A DNA stretch of 64,000 nt from Candidatus Pelagibacter sp. IMCC9063. Lineage in GTDB: Bacteria > Pseudomonadota > Alphaproteobacteria > Pelagibacterales > Pelagibacteraceae. The position numbers and the translations under genes are program-made. A model generated the notes under the pieces. It was not told where the DNA came from. It did not search any database and saw nothing but the letters and a program-made list of their open reading frames with translations. This document shows positions 18,138 to 27,146 of this stretch, piece by piece. Positions within the stretch are counted from its first letter, which is position 1, and the number at the start of each line of letters is the position of its first letter. The stretch is from NCBI RefSeq assembly GCF_000195085.1, contig NC_015380.1, positions 730,001 to 794,000 of the forward strand, written 5' to 3'.

Positions 18138-19128
18138 ATTTAAAGCCATTGTGGTGAATCAAGAAGGTGAGAACTTCACGAGAAACTTACAAGAAATTGA
18201 CCTTTCTTTTTTAAAAGAAGACGAGGTAACCGTAAAGGTAGATTACTCTAGCCTTAATTATAAAGATGGAATGATTTTGAAAAATGGTGGCAGACTAGTT
18301 AAAGACTATCCTCATATTCCCGGTATTGATTTTGCAGGAACAGTAGAGCAGAGCTCTAATCCAAAGTTTAAAGCTGGGGACAAAGTTATTCTTACTGGAT
18401 GGAGGGTAGGTGAAATTTATTATGGTGGCTATTCCCAATACGCGAAAGTAAAAAGTAAATTTTTAGTTAAAACACCAGAGGGAATTTCAAACAAAGATGC
18501 TATGGCTTTAGGAACAGCTGGTTTTACAGCACTCCTTTGTGCTTTTGCAATTCAAGCAAGAGAATCTATTTTATTGGGAGATCCTATTAAGGATGTATTA
18601 GTTACCGGAGCAACAGGTGGTGTAGGTAGCGTGGCTGTGATGGCTTTGGCTAAGATGGGTTACAACGTTACTGGTGTTACAGGAAAAAAAGATAAGGTTA
18701 ATTTTTTAAAGGAATTGGGTGCAAGCGAGGTGATAGATCGATCTGAAATGGATCAAGAATCTAAGCCCCTAGAAGCGGCTTTGTGGGATGGAGTGGTGGA
18801 TACAGCAGGAGGAAAAATTTTATCGAGAGCGCTTTCACAAACTAGACCTAATGGAGTTGTTGCTGCTTGCGGTTTGGCAAGTAATTATAAATTAGATACT
18901 ACAGTTATGCCTTTTATTATTAGAGGTGTAAAATTATGGGGTATTGATTCAGTTATGTGCTCTTCTAAAAGAAGAGAATTTGTTTGGTCTCAAGCAAAGG
19001 ATCTTATTGATTTCAAAAAATTACATGAAGCAACAGAGGTGTGGTCATTGGAAGACCTTCTTCAATCGTCTTCTAAGATTCTTAAAGGAGAAATATCTGG
19101 AAGAGTTGTAGTGGATGTGAATCAGTAA
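18130..19128 (+). CDS. acuI: Acrylyl-CoA reductase / YhdH-family quinone oxidoreductase
   Basis: A zinc-free medium-chain reductase of the AcuI/YhdH family (332 residues from the ATG at 18130, which has AAAGGAG seven bases upstream; the ATG at 18124 is too close to that site). SSLNYKDGMILKN and HIPGIDFAGTVE lie in the catalytic domain, and VTGATGGVGSVAVMALAKMG near residue 160 is the NADPH site. AcuI reduces acrylyl-CoA to propionyl-CoA in DMSP and 3-hydroxypropionate metabolism, which would fit the propionate genes in this window. A generic YhdH role is possible. Confidence 0.82.
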   Translation: MNKFKAIVVNQEGENFTRNLQEIDLSFLKEDEVTVKVDYSSLNYKDGMILKNGGRLVKDYPHIPGIDFAGTVEQSSNPKFKAGDKVILTGWRVGEIYYGGYSQYAKVKSKFLVKTPEGISNKDAMALGTAGFTALLCAFAIQARESILLGDPIKDVLVTGATGGVGSVAVMALAKMGYNVTGVTGKKDKVNFLKELGASEVIDRSEMDQESKPLEAALWDGVVDTAGGKILSRALSQTRPNGVVAACGLASNYKLDTTVMPFIIRGVKLWGIDSVMCSSKRREFVWSQAKDLIDFKKLHEATEVWSLEDLLQSSSKILKGEISGRVVVDVNQ

Positions 19129-19130
19129 CA

Positions 19131-20015
19131 ATGGATTGGGATAAGTTAAAAATATTTCATGCAGTAACACAAGCTACAAGTTTTACAAAAGCTGCAGAAG
19201 TTCTTCATCTTAGTCAGTCAGCAATTAGTAGGCAAATACAATCTTTAGAACATGAACTTAAATGTACCCTGTTTGAAAGGCATGCAAGAGGATTGTCTTT
19301 AACAGACAATGGTGAGCTTCTTTACAAAACTGCCAATGAAGTAATATCTAAAATTAAAGATGTAGAATCTGATTTGATGGATGAGAAACACAAACCATCA
19401 GGAAAGATTGTAGTTACAACAGTAGTTGGCTTTGGTGGAATCTGGCTCACACCTAGAATTCAAGAGTTCATGGAAAAAAATCCTGATATTGAAGTGGAGT
19501 TGATTGTGACTGATCAAGAACTGGATTTAAGCATAAGAGAAGCAGATGTTGCCATTTGGATGAGACAACCAAAGCAACTTAATTATATTCAAAAAAAAAT
19601 AATTAATATTAATTACCATATTTATAGCTCTTCAAAATATTTAGAAAAACATGGAGTGCCTAGAACAGGGAAAGAATTAGATAAACATAAATTAATTACT
19701 TACGGACGAGGCACACCTTCGCCTCTTTCCCAAAAAGAGTGGATTTTAAAAGTAGGAACTAAATCAAAAAGAAAAGCAGTTATGAAAGTGAATAATATTT
19801 ATTCATTATTGTTAGCTGTAGAAAGCGGTGTTGGTCTTGCAGCGTTACCAAATTATATGGCGGTAGGAAAGCCAGGTTTAGTGAAAGTGCTACCAGAGAT
19901 AACAGGTCCTACATATGAAGCTCACTTTGTTTATCCGCAGTCTTTAAAAAATGTTGCTAGAGTTAAAGCTTTTAGAGATTTTATTTTTAGTAAAATTAAA
20001 CAATCAGAATTCTAG
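19131..20015 (+). CDS. LysR family transcriptional regulator
   Basis: A 294-residue LysR regulator. The N-terminal winged helix-turn-helix covers residues 1-60, with ATSFTKAAEVLHLSQSAISR as the recognition region, followed by the effector-binding domain (IVVTTVVGFGGIWLTPRI onward). It starts 2 bases after acuI on the same strand, so it is probably cotranscribed rather than divergent from its target, which is unusual for LysR proteins. Its effector and targets are unknown. Confidence 0.92.
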   Translation: MDWDKLKIFHAVTQATSFTKAAEVLHLSQSAISRQIQSLEHELKCTLFERHARGLSLTDNGELLYKTANEVISKIKDVESDLMDEKHKPSGKIVVTTVVGFGGIWLTPRIQEFMEKNPDIEVELIVTDQELDLSIREADVAIWMRQPKQLNYIQKKIININYHIYSSSKYLEKHGVPRTGKELDKHKLITYGRGTPSPLSQKEWILKVGTKSKRKAVMKVNNIYSLLLAVESGVGLAALPNYMAVGKPGLVKVLPEITGPTYEAHFVYPQSLKNVARVKAFRDFIFSKIKQSEF

Positions 20016-20032
20016 ATATTCACTGATTGCGT

Positions 20033-20049
20033 AGACATTAAAAATGTCT
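20033..20049 (+). other. Hairpin before glnB
   Basis: AGACATT-AAA-AATGTCT forms a perfect 7-bp stem 17 bases before the glnB start. It is not followed by a clear U run. It may end the acuI-lysR transcript weakly or act as a 5' leader element of glnB. Confidence 0.4.
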
Positions 20050-20066
20050 TATTATAATTAATAACT

Positions 20067-20405
20067 ATGAAACTAATTACTGCGATCATCAATCCAAATA
20101 AAGTAGAGAGTGTTAAAAGTGAACTTTCTAAAGTTGGCATTTCAGGAATTACTCTTACCGAAGTAAAGGGTTTTGGACGTCAAAAAGGGCATAAAGAGGT
20201 TTATCGAGGCACAGAAATTGAGGTTTCCTTTTTACCTAAGTCAAAATTGGAAATTGCAGTTAAAGATGAAGAATTAGAAGCGGTTATTAAGGCAGTACAG
20301 CAGGCTGCGAAAACAGATCAAATAGGAGATGGGAAGATTTTTGTAACCGATTTGTCTAAAGTAATTAGAATTCGAACAGGTGAAACTGGTCCTTCAGCTA
20401 TCTAG
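20067..20405 (+). CDS. glnB: PII nitrogen regulatory protein without uridylylation Tyr
   Basis: A 112-residue PII trimer subunit, identical in length to E. coli GlnB. Conserved are EVKGFGRQKGH (residues 32-42), the B-loop DQIGDGKIFV and RIRTGE for ATP and 2-oxoglutarate binding. Residue 51, the Tyr uridylylated by GlnD in the T-loop, is Ile (YRGTEIEVSF), and residue 49 is Thr. It should still sense 2-oxoglutarate and ATP/ADP but cannot be uridylylated at the usual site. No glnA or glnD is adjacent; amtB lies 7 kb away. Confidence 0.93.
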   Translation: MKLITAIINPNKVESVKSELSKVGISGITLTEVKGFGRQKGHKEVYRGTEIEVSFLPKSKLEIAVKDEELEAVIKAVQQAAKTDQIGDGKIFVTDLSKVIRIRTGETGPSAI

Positions 20406-20464
20406 ATCTAAAAAAAATTCAAAAAATTATTAAAATACAGTAAGCTTCAATCAGAGGAGAAAAT

Positions 20465-21073
20465 TTGATTACTTACTTATCGGGTTTGTTAGTGGGCTTT
20501 TTAGTGGCACTGCCTGTCGGGGCAATAGCCATGATATGTATCAACCGAACTTTACAATATGGAAAAATATCAGGATATTTTTCTGGTTTAGGAGCTGCTG
20601 CAGCGGATCTTATCTACGGGCTTATTGCGATTTATAGCTTAACTGCTATTTCAGGACAGGCCCTGGTTAATCAACCAGTGCTAAGATTGGCAGGAGGCCT
20701 TTGTATTATATTTATTGGAGCTAGAATGATGATAGGAAAAAAATCTTCCTCCGAGACTGTTCTGGTAACACACGAGACCAATATAAAAGATTTTATTTCT
20801 ACCTTTTTAATTACACTCAGCAATCCCATAACGATGATTGCCTTTGTAGCAGCTCTTTCTAATATTAATTATTTATTTCAAGAAATTAATTTTATTCATT
20901 CAAGCATATTAGTTCTGGGTATTTTTTCAGGATCTATGTTGTGGTGGGTTATTTTAGTTAACATTAGCTTAAGTTTTAAAAAATATCTAAGTAATTTGTT
21001 CGTTAGAAGAATTAATATAGTCTCTGGACTAATAATACTTTGCATTGGTCTTTATTTAATTATATCTATCTAA
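20465..21073 (+). CDS. LysE/RhtB family exporter
   Basis: A 202-residue membrane protein with six predicted helices, starting with TTG (GAGGAGA ends 4 bases upstream). GLLVGFLVALPVGAIAMIC at the N-terminus is the LysE-superfamily pattern, and FLITLSNPITMIAFVA near residue 118 is the second conserved block. Relatives export amino acids such as threonine, homoserine or lysine. One of three LysE-type exporters in the window; the substrate is unknown. Confidence 0.82.
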   Translation: MITYLSGLLVGFLVALPVGAIAMICINRTLQYGKISGYFSGLGAAAADLIYGLIAIYSLTAISGQALVNQPVLRLAGGLCIIFIGARMMIGKKSSSETVLVTHETNIKDFISTFLITLSNPITMIAFVAALSNINYLFQEINFIHSSILVLGIFSGSMLWWVILVNISLSFKKYLSNLFVRRINIVSGLIILCIGLYLIISI

Positions 21074-21079
21074 CTATAA

Positions 21080-22192
21080 ATGATTTCATTCTTACAAAGC
21101 GCTTTTTATTTTATCTTATTAATATCAGTGGTAGTTTTTATTCATGAGTATGGACATTATTATTTTGCAAAAAAATATAAAGTTACAGTAACCGATTTCT
21201 CTATTGGATTTGGAAAAGAATTGTTTGGCTGGTTTGATAAGGATGGAACTAGATGGAAAGTTTGCCTTATTCCACTTGGGGGATATGTGAAATTTTTTGG
21301 AGATAGTAATGCTGCAAGCAAACCTTCAAAACCAAGTGAAGTTAATTCCAAGGACCACTACAAACTATTAGCAAACAAGCCTCTTTATCAAAGAGCCATT
21401 ATCGTGGCTGCAGGACCGATTGCTAATTTTATATTAGCAATTTTTATTTTTTCCTTAATCTTTATGATCAAGGGCAAGGATAGCTCCATTCCAATTATTC
21501 AAGAGGTACAAAAAGAAAGTCCAGCTGCATCAGCAGGTCTAAAGGCTGGCGATCAAATTTCTTTTATTAATGGTACAAAAATAGAAAGTATCAACGAAGT
21601 GTCAGCTTTGATTAATATGCCAGGTGCTGATGATGTGATTCAATTTGAAATTACAAGAAATTCTAAGTTACTAAAATTTGAGATTATGCCAATTGTCAAA
21701 TCAGGAACTGATTCATTGGGAAATAAATCTCAAAGAAAAATGATTGGTATTAAAATTGCACCATTAAATAACAAAATGGACAGACAACAGCTCGGTCCTA
21801 CTAAGGCCATTTATTTTGCCTTTAAAGAAACTTACAAAACTATAACTTTAACACTGGGTTACTTGGGAAATGTAATAGCTGGCTCTGCAAGTCCAGATCA
21901 ATTAGGTGGACCCATAAAAATAGCTCAAATTACAGGACAGGTCGCAGACTATGGGTTTTTCCCATTTTTATCGATTATGGCATATATTTCCATAAGTCTT
22001 GGTCTGATTAATTTGTTCCCTATACCTTTATTAGACGGCGGACATTTGTTTTTTTACTTGATTGAATTTGCGAGAGGAAAGCCTCTAAGTGAAAAAATAC
22101 AGGAGTACTTTTATAGATTTGGGTTTTTTCTATTGTTTACACTAATGTTTTTTGCCACTTTTAATGATTTAAAAGGATTAGGGATTTTTTAA
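21080..22192 (+). CDS. rseP: Site-2 protease RseP
   Basis: A 370-residue intramembrane zinc metalloprotease. HEYGH at residues 22-26 lies in the first helix and the distal LLDGGH in the third helix. A PDZ domain lies at about 125-200, with PAASAGLKAGDQISFINGTKI. RseP cleaves anti-sigma factors and leftover signal peptides within the inner membrane. It is 6 bases after the LysE-type gene. The usual neighbours bamA and dxr are not here. Confidence 0.92.
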   Translation: MISFLQSAFYFILLISVVVFIHEYGHYYFAKKYKVTVTDFSIGFGKELFGWFDKDGTRWKVCLIPLGGYVKFFGDSNAASKPSKPSEVNSKDHYKLLANKPLYQRAIIVAAGPIANFILAIFIFSLIFMIKGKDSSIPIIQEVQKESPAASAGLKAGDQISFINGTKIESINEVSALINMPGADDVIQFEITRNSKLLKFEIMPIVKSGTDSLGNKSQRKMIGIKIAPLNNKMDRQQLGPTKAIYFAFKETYKTITLTLGYLGNVIAGSASPDQLGGPIKIAQITGQVADYGFFPFLSIMAYISISLGLINLFPIPLLDGGHLFFYLIEFARGKPLSEKIQEYFYRFGFFLLFTLMFFATFNDLKGLGIF

Positions 22193-22330
22193 AAAACCAT
22201 ATAAAAAGCCATTTTTTTTCAAGTTATCACCACAGGTTGTGTTCATATATATGACAACCACTATATTTTCATTGATTTTACGGGTTTTTTAATCATATTA
22301 AAAAATATAACGAATCGAAAGGTCAATAAA

Positions 22331-22612
22331 ATGAACAAAAAACAACTGATAGCTAAAATTTCAGCAAGCATGAATCTTAGCAAGGCAGATGCAGAAAGAA
22401 CATTTGATGGAATAACAAACATTATCTTAGATGCATTAAAAAACGATGACAATGTTAAAATAGCTGGTTTTGGTACTTATAAAGTAGCAAAAAGAAAAGC
22501 TAGACAAGGTAGAAACCCTAGAACAGGTGAAACTATCCAAATTTCAGCATCTCAAAAAGTTAAGTTTTTGCCTGCAAAAGCTTTAAAGGAAATGTTCAAT
22601 AAACAAGGATAA
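22331..22612 (+). CDS. hup: HU family DNA-binding protein
   Basis: A 93-residue histone-like protein with the HU layout: helical dimer part MNKKQLIAKISASMNLSKADAE, then GFGTYKVAKRKARQGRNPRT with the DNA-binding arm around RNPRTGETI. It bends and compacts DNA as a dimer. A 138-base upstream gap and its own intrinsic terminator make it a single-gene unit. Confidence 0.95.
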   Translation: MNKKQLIAKISASMNLSKADAERTFDGITNIILDALKNDDNVKIAGFGTYKVAKRKARQGRNPRTGETIQISASQKVKFLPAKALKEMFNKQG

Positions 22613-22622
22613 TTTTTTTATT

Positions 22623-22662
22623 AAAAAACAGCCTTAAATTAGATTTTAAGGCTGTTTTTTTT
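22623..22662 (+). terminator. Intrinsic terminator of hup
   Basis: CAGCCTTAAA and TTTAAGGCTG form a perfect stem, extended by A/T pairs, with a TTAGAT-type loop. An eight-T run (22655-22662) ends the 3' arm. Confidence 0.92.
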
Positions 22663-22748
22663 GCCTGTTAGTATCCTTCTTAAATGTATTGATTATGCAG
22701 GTGAAAATTCTATAAATTTAATAACCGAATAAAATCAGGAGAATAAAA

Positions 22749-23420
22749 ATGTTTTCAAAAGCGTTAAACGAAAAATTAGATGAATATCACTTATTAAAAC
22801 ATCCATTCTACCAAGCGTGGAATGAAGGAAAGCTAACTAGAGAAATTATTAAAGACTATGCTGAGCAATACTATCAGCACGTAAAAGCATTCCCTCGATA
22901 TATCAGTGCTACGCATTCACTATGTGAAGACATTGAGCAAAGAAAAATTTTATTAGAAAATTTAAACGAAGAGGAAGATAGAGAAAATGATCATCCAAAA
23001 TTGTGGAAAAATTTTGCATTAGCAATGGGAGCTGATTCAAAGGAGATTGAACAAAAACCACAAGAAAAATTCACTTCTGAAATGATTGAAAATTTTTTCA
23101 AACAAGCAAGATCAAGTTATGCAGAAGGCTTAGGTTCTTTTTTTACTTACGAAAGACAAGTTCCTGAAATTGCAGAAACAAAAATCCAAGGATTAAAAAA
23201 ACATTACGGAGTTACTACCGAAGAAGGTTTGATGTTTTTTGAAGTTCACAAAGGTGCTGACGTAGTTCATAGACAAGAGTGTGAAAAACTTCTTAACGAA
23301 CTAACTGAAGCTGAGCAAAAAAAAGCAGAAACTGCTGCTTTGACTACCGCTAAATTTATGTGGAATTTTTTATCAGGCATTTCTATTAAATACGGGATAC
23401 CTTTAAAAGTAGCCGCTTAA
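22749..23420 (+). CDS. CADD-type heme-oxygenase-like diiron protein (para-aminobenzoate synthesis)
   Basis: A 223-residue helical protein that aligns with my recollection of chlamydial CADD, the self-sacrificing diiron oxidase that makes para-aminobenzoate from its own tyrosine. The equivalents of CADD Tyr27, Tyr141 and Lys152 are present as Tyr21 (HPFY), Tyr134 (FTYE) and Lys145. Metal ligands Glu75, His82, Glu135, His167, Asp171 and His174 keep the same spacing. It has a strong AGGAG site and its own terminator. It would supply folate synthesis without PabABC. Confidence 0.85.
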   Translation: MFSKALNEKLDEYHLLKHPFYQAWNEGKLTREIIKDYAEQYYQHVKAFPRYISATHSLCEDIEQRKILLENLNEEEDRENDHPKLWKNFALAMGADSKEIEQKPQEKFTSEMIENFFKQARSSYAEGLGSFFTYERQVPEIAETKIQGLKKHYGVTTEEGLMFFEVHKGADVVHRQECEKLLNELTEAEQKKAETAALTTAKFMWNFLSGISIKYGIPLKVAA

Positions 23421-23437
23421 AAAATTTTTACATTTAT

Positions 23438-23474
23438 AAATCGGTGTAACTAAATATAGTTGCACCGATTTTTT
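23438..23474 (+). terminator. Intrinsic terminator after the CADD-type gene
   Basis: Arms AAATCGGTGTAACTA and TAGTTGCACCGATTT pair over 15 positions with one G-U wobble, followed by T residues. It lies just upstream of the serC start and rules out the in-frame TTG at 23460 as the serC start. Confidence 0.88.
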
Positions 23475-23483
23475 ATTACGAAT

Positions 23484-24635
23484 ATGATTGATAAACCAAT
23501 AACCAAACCAAATAACCCTAACTTCTCATCAGGCCCCTGCGCAAAGCGTCCAGGATGGGATATTCAAAACTTAAAAACAAATTCTTTAGGAAGATCGCAT
23601 AGAGCAAAACTTCCTAAGCAGAGATTGGCAGAAGTAATTAGTCTTAGTAAAGAAATTTTAAATTTACCTAGAGATTATAAAGTAGGAATTGTAGCTGGTT
23701 CAGACACAGGAGCAATTGAGTCTGCCATGTGGTCTTTGCTTGGAAAAACTGGAGTGGAGACTTTGGTTTGGGAGAGTTTCGGAAATGATTGGGCAAAAGA
23801 TATTAAAGAACAGCTAAAAATAAAAAACCTAAGCATACACAAAGCAGCCTACGGCGAGTTGCCAGACTTTCAAAAAATTAATTTCGATAATGATATCGTC
23901 TTTAATTGGAATGGAACTACTTCTGGAGTCTGTTTGCCAAATGGAGATTGGATACCTGACAATAGAAAAGGTTTAACTATTTGTGATGCTACGTCCGCAG
24001 TCTTTGCTATGGATATGGATTGGCATAAATTAGATGTGATAACTTGGTCTTGGCAAAAAGTTTTAGGCGGAGAAGCTGCTCATGGAATGATAGCCTTATC
24101 TCCAAAAGCCCTAGAGCGACTATCTGAGTATCAACCTACCTGGCCTATTCCTAAAATATTTAGATTAGCCAACAATATGAAAGTAATTGAGGGTATTTTT
24201 AAGGGAGAAACGGTCAATACTCCTTCTATGCTTTGTGTAGAAGATGCGATTGATGCTTTAAATTGGATTCAATCTATTGGAGGAAGTAAGGGCTCTATTG
24301 ATAAGTCACAATCAAATTTGCAAGTAGTTAAAACATGGGTTGAATCAAAAGACTGGATTGATTTTTTAGCAAAAGATTCTTCAACTCTTTCTTCAACAAG
24401 TATTTGTTTAAAAATTACAGACTCTTGGTTTTTAGAATTACCAGAAGATCAACAGCAATTAAAAATAAAAGAAATAAACAGTCTTTTAGACAAAGAGCAA
24501 GTTGCCTTTGATATTAATGCATACCGAACAGCGCCACCTGGGTTTAGAATATGGGGAGGTGCTACGGTAGAATCTTCTGATATTGAGACCTTATTGCCAT
24601 GGATTGAATGGGGTTACCAAAGTATAAAAGAATAA
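23484..24635 (+). CDS. serC: Phosphoserine aminotransferase, alphaproteobacterial type
   Basis: A PLP-dependent class V aminotransferase converting 3-phosphohydroxypyruvate and glutamate to phosphoserine. From the ATG at 23484 it has 383 residues and opens with NNPNFSSGPCAKRPGW. The PLP lysine is in ITWSWQKVLGGEAAHGM. An in-frame TTG 24 bases earlier lies inside the terminator hairpin, so it was rejected. The gene is followed directly by serA and then serB, giving the whole serine pathway in one operon. Confidence 0.92.
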   Translation: MIDKPITKPNNPNFSSGPCAKRPGWDIQNLKTNSLGRSHRAKLPKQRLAEVISLSKEILNLPRDYKVGIVAGSDTGAIESAMWSLLGKTGVETLVWESFGNDWAKDIKEQLKIKNLSIHKAAYGELPDFQKINFDNDIVFNWNGTTSGVCLPNGDWIPDNRKGLTICDATSAVFAMDMDWHKLDVITWSWQKVLGGEAAHGMIALSPKALERLSEYQPTWPIPKIFRLANNMKVIEGIFKGETVNTPSMLCVEDAIDALNWIQSIGGSKGSIDKSQSNLQVVKTWVESKDWIDFLAKDSSTLSSTSICLKITDSWFLELPEDQQQLKIKEINSLLDKEQVAFDINAYRTAPPGFRIWGGATVESSDIETLLPWIEWGYQSIKE

Positions 24636-26219
24636 ATGTTTAAAGTTTTAATAGCAGATAAATTGAGTGAAGAAGCAGTCAGAATTTTTTCTGATAATGG
24701 CATTGAAGCGATTGTTAAAAATGGTTTGGATGAATCTGCTCTTATTGAAGAGCTGCAAGATTATGATGGATTGGTGGTTCGTTCAGCCACGAAAGCTACT
24801 AAAAAAGTAATTGAGTCTTGTAAAAAATTAAAAGTAATTGGTAGGGCAGGAATTGGAGTTGATAATATTGATTTAGAAGCTGCCACTAACAATGGAAAAG
24901 TGGTTATGAATACACCATTTGGAAATTCTATTACTACTGCTGAACACGCTATTACTTTACTTTTATCTACTGCAAGACAAATTCCTTTTGCTAGCCAAAC
25001 AACCCATGCAGGAAAATGGGAAAAATCTTCTATCAAAGGAATTGAAGTTACTGGAAAATATTTAGGTGTTATAGGCTGTGGAAATATAGGATCTATTGTT
25101 GCCCAGCGTGCTTTAGGGCTACAGTTTAAAGTATTGGCATTTGATCCTTTTCTACAAGACAAGAAAGCAGAAGAGCTGGGTGTAGAAAAAGTATCCTTAG
25201 ATGATTTGTTTAAACGATCAGATTTTATTACTTTGCATACTCCTCTTACAGAAAAAACGAAAAATATTATTGGTAAAGAATCTTTTTCCAAAATGAAAAA
25301 AGGTGTACGAATTGTGAATTGCGCAAGAGGTGGCTTGGTAGATGAGGATGCTTTAAAAGAGAATCTGGAATCAGGACAAGTTGCCAGTGCTGCTTTAGAT
25401 GTGTTTGTGAATGAGCCTCCTAAAGACAGCTCTTTACTTGGAACTAAAAATCTTATTTTAACTCCTCACTTAGGAGCATCTACCACAGAAGCCCAAGAAA
25501 AAGTTGCTTTGCAAATTGCAGAACAAATAAGTGATTATTTAAAAACGGGAGCTATTATGAATGCAGTAAACACTTTCTCGTTAACTGCAAAAGAATATAC
25601 CTCCGTAAAGCCTTATCTGTCTTTATGCTCACAGCTAGGAGGGTTTGCTGGGCAATTAACAGAAAATGCCATCAAATCTATTCAAGTGGAATTTGAAGGG
25701 CAAGCATCTGAAATTAACACCCAACCACTTTTACAAACTATTATTTATTCACTACTTAAACCTACGATGGACAATATTAATGTCATCAATTCTATTTTAG
25801 TTGCAAAAAGCAAATCTATTGAAATTTCAGAAGTGAAACATCAAAAACAATCTGAATATCAAACATGTATTAAGCTGACAGTAACTACCGACAAACAAAA
25901 TAGATCTGTTTCAGGAACTTTGTTTGCTGGCAAGCCAAGGATAGTAGAGGTAAAAGGAATAGAGATTGATGCGGGACTTTCAGCCCACAACTTATATATT
26001 AGCAATGAAGATAAACCTGGTTTTATTCGTGATTTATCCAAAGTGTTAGCAGATAATAAAATTAATATTGGAACTTTTAATTTAGGAAGAAAAAAATCTG
26101 GAGGCGAGGCTGTAGCGCTCATTTCAACAGATAGCGAAATTGAAAAAACGGTAATAGAAAGTATTAAAAAAATTCCGTTAGTTATTCAGGCCAAATATTT
26201 AAGCTTTAATGAACAGTAA
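24636..26219 (+). CDS. serA: D-3-phosphoglycerate dehydrogenase
   Basis: A 527-residue long-form SerA. The NAD site is LGVIGCGNIGSIVAQRA near residue 142, the catalytic Arg is in VNCARGGLVDEDAL, and the catalytic His is in LTPHLGASTTEAQ. The ASB domain follows (about 320-450) and a C-terminal ACT domain (SNEDKPGFIRDLSKVLADN) should bind serine for feedback control. It begins immediately after serC and overlaps serB by 11 bases. Confidence 0.95.
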   Translation: MFKVLIADKLSEEAVRIFSDNGIEAIVKNGLDESALIEELQDYDGLVVRSATKATKKVIESCKKLKVIGRAGIGVDNIDLEAATNNGKVVMNTPFGNSITTAEHAITLLLSTARQIPFASQTTHAGKWEKSSIKGIEVTGKYLGVIGCGNIGSIVAQRALGLQFKVLAFDPFLQDKKAEELGVEKVSLDDLFKRSDFITLHTPLTEKTKNIIGKESFSKMKKGVRIVNCARGGLVDEDALKENLESGQVASAALDVFVNEPPKDSSLLGTKNLILTPHLGASTTEAQEKVALQIAEQISDYLKTGAIMNAVNTFSLTAKEYTSVKPYLSLCSQLGGFAGQLTENAIKSIQVEFEGQASEINTQPLLQTIIYSLLKPTMDNINVINSILVAKSKSIEISEVKHQKQSEYQTCIKLTVTTDKQNRSVSGTLFAGKPRIVEVKGIEIDAGLSAHNLYISNEDKPGFIRDLSKVLADNKINIGTFNLGRKKSGGEAVALISTDSEIEKTVIESIKKIPLVIQAKYLSFNEQ

Positions 26220-27096
26220 AAATAAGATTGTTACACTCGTACACTCTAATTTGCTCGCTATAGAAGATTTATCGAATTATTTTCAAAATACCCTCTCTCT
26301 TCAAATCAATAAAAAAACTAAGCTTTCTGAGCGTGCTTATGATTTTTATTTAGAATCTTTAACTCAAGATCAAAATCAAGAGATGAGAAATAAATGTCAT
26401 TTAGAAAAAATAGATATTTGTATTCAGACCCTAGCTAATAGGGATAAAAAAATATTACTCTCAGATATGGATGCTACTATTATTGAAAATGAAACTCTGG
26501 ATGATCTAGTTAAAATCAGTGGCGTAGAAGCTAACATTGACGAGACTAGCAAGTTAGCAATGGAGGGTAAGATTGATATTAAAACAACATTAAATACAAG
26601 ACTGAATTATTTAAAAGGAAAACCTAAAACTCTAATTGACCAAGCATTAGCGGGAATTAAATTTCATCCAGGCTCTAAAGTGTTGGTCAAAACCCTTAAT
26701 CAAAAAGGATTTATTACTAGTTTGGTGACAGGAGGCTTTGCTCCTATTTCTACTTTTGTAGGAGAGAGATTGGGATTTCAAAATGTTATTAGTAATGAAT
26801 TTAAATTTAAAAATGATTGTTTCACAGGAGAGTATGTGCCAATCACTGCAGGAAACAATTCAAAATTAAATTATTTAAACAAATTAACTGAAGAAGAAAA
26901 CATTTCCAAATCTAAAGTAGTTGCAATAGGAGATGGAGCTAATGATCTAGGAATGTTAACTAATGCTGGCCTAGGAGTGGGTTATCATGCGCACCAAATC
27001 GTAAGAGACCAAGTAGATAACCAAGTCTTTTTTAATGATCTTGAGACAATCTTGTATTATTTGGGCATTGAACAAAAAGAATTTGACCTTAATTAA
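26209..27096 (+). CDS. serB: Phosphoserine phosphatase
   Basis: A 295-residue HAD phosphatase, last step of serine synthesis. The DxD motif is LLSDMDATIIENETLDD near residue 83, with Ser in TGGFAPIS and the acidic motif in GDGANDLGMLTNAGLGVGYHA. The N-terminal 70 residues form a degenerate regulatory-type extension as in many proteobacterial SerB proteins. The start overlaps serA by 11 bases, indicating coupling. Confidence 0.94.
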   Translation: MNSKNKIVTLVHSNLLAIEDLSNYFQNTLSLQINKKTKLSERAYDFYLESLTQDQNQEMRNKCHLEKIDICIQTLANRDKKILLSDMDATIIENETLDDLVKISGVEANIDETSKLAMEGKIDIKTTLNTRLNYLKGKPKTLIDQALAGIKFHPGSKVLVKTLNQKGFITSLVTGGFAPISTFVGERLGFQNVISNEFKFKNDCFTGEYVPITAGNNSKLNYLNKLTEEENISKSKVVAIGDGANDLGMLTNAGLGVGYHAHQIVRDQVDNQVFFNDLETILYYLGIEQKEFDLN

Positions 27097-27146
27097 TTGA
27101 TAATAGTTTCTTAGCTTAAAAATTGATAAGTTGTTAAAAGTATTTT

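Noticed and set aside
23460-23483. TTG at 23460 as the serC start
   Set aside because: It lies in the 3' arm of a strong terminator; the family N-terminus fits the ATG at 23484.
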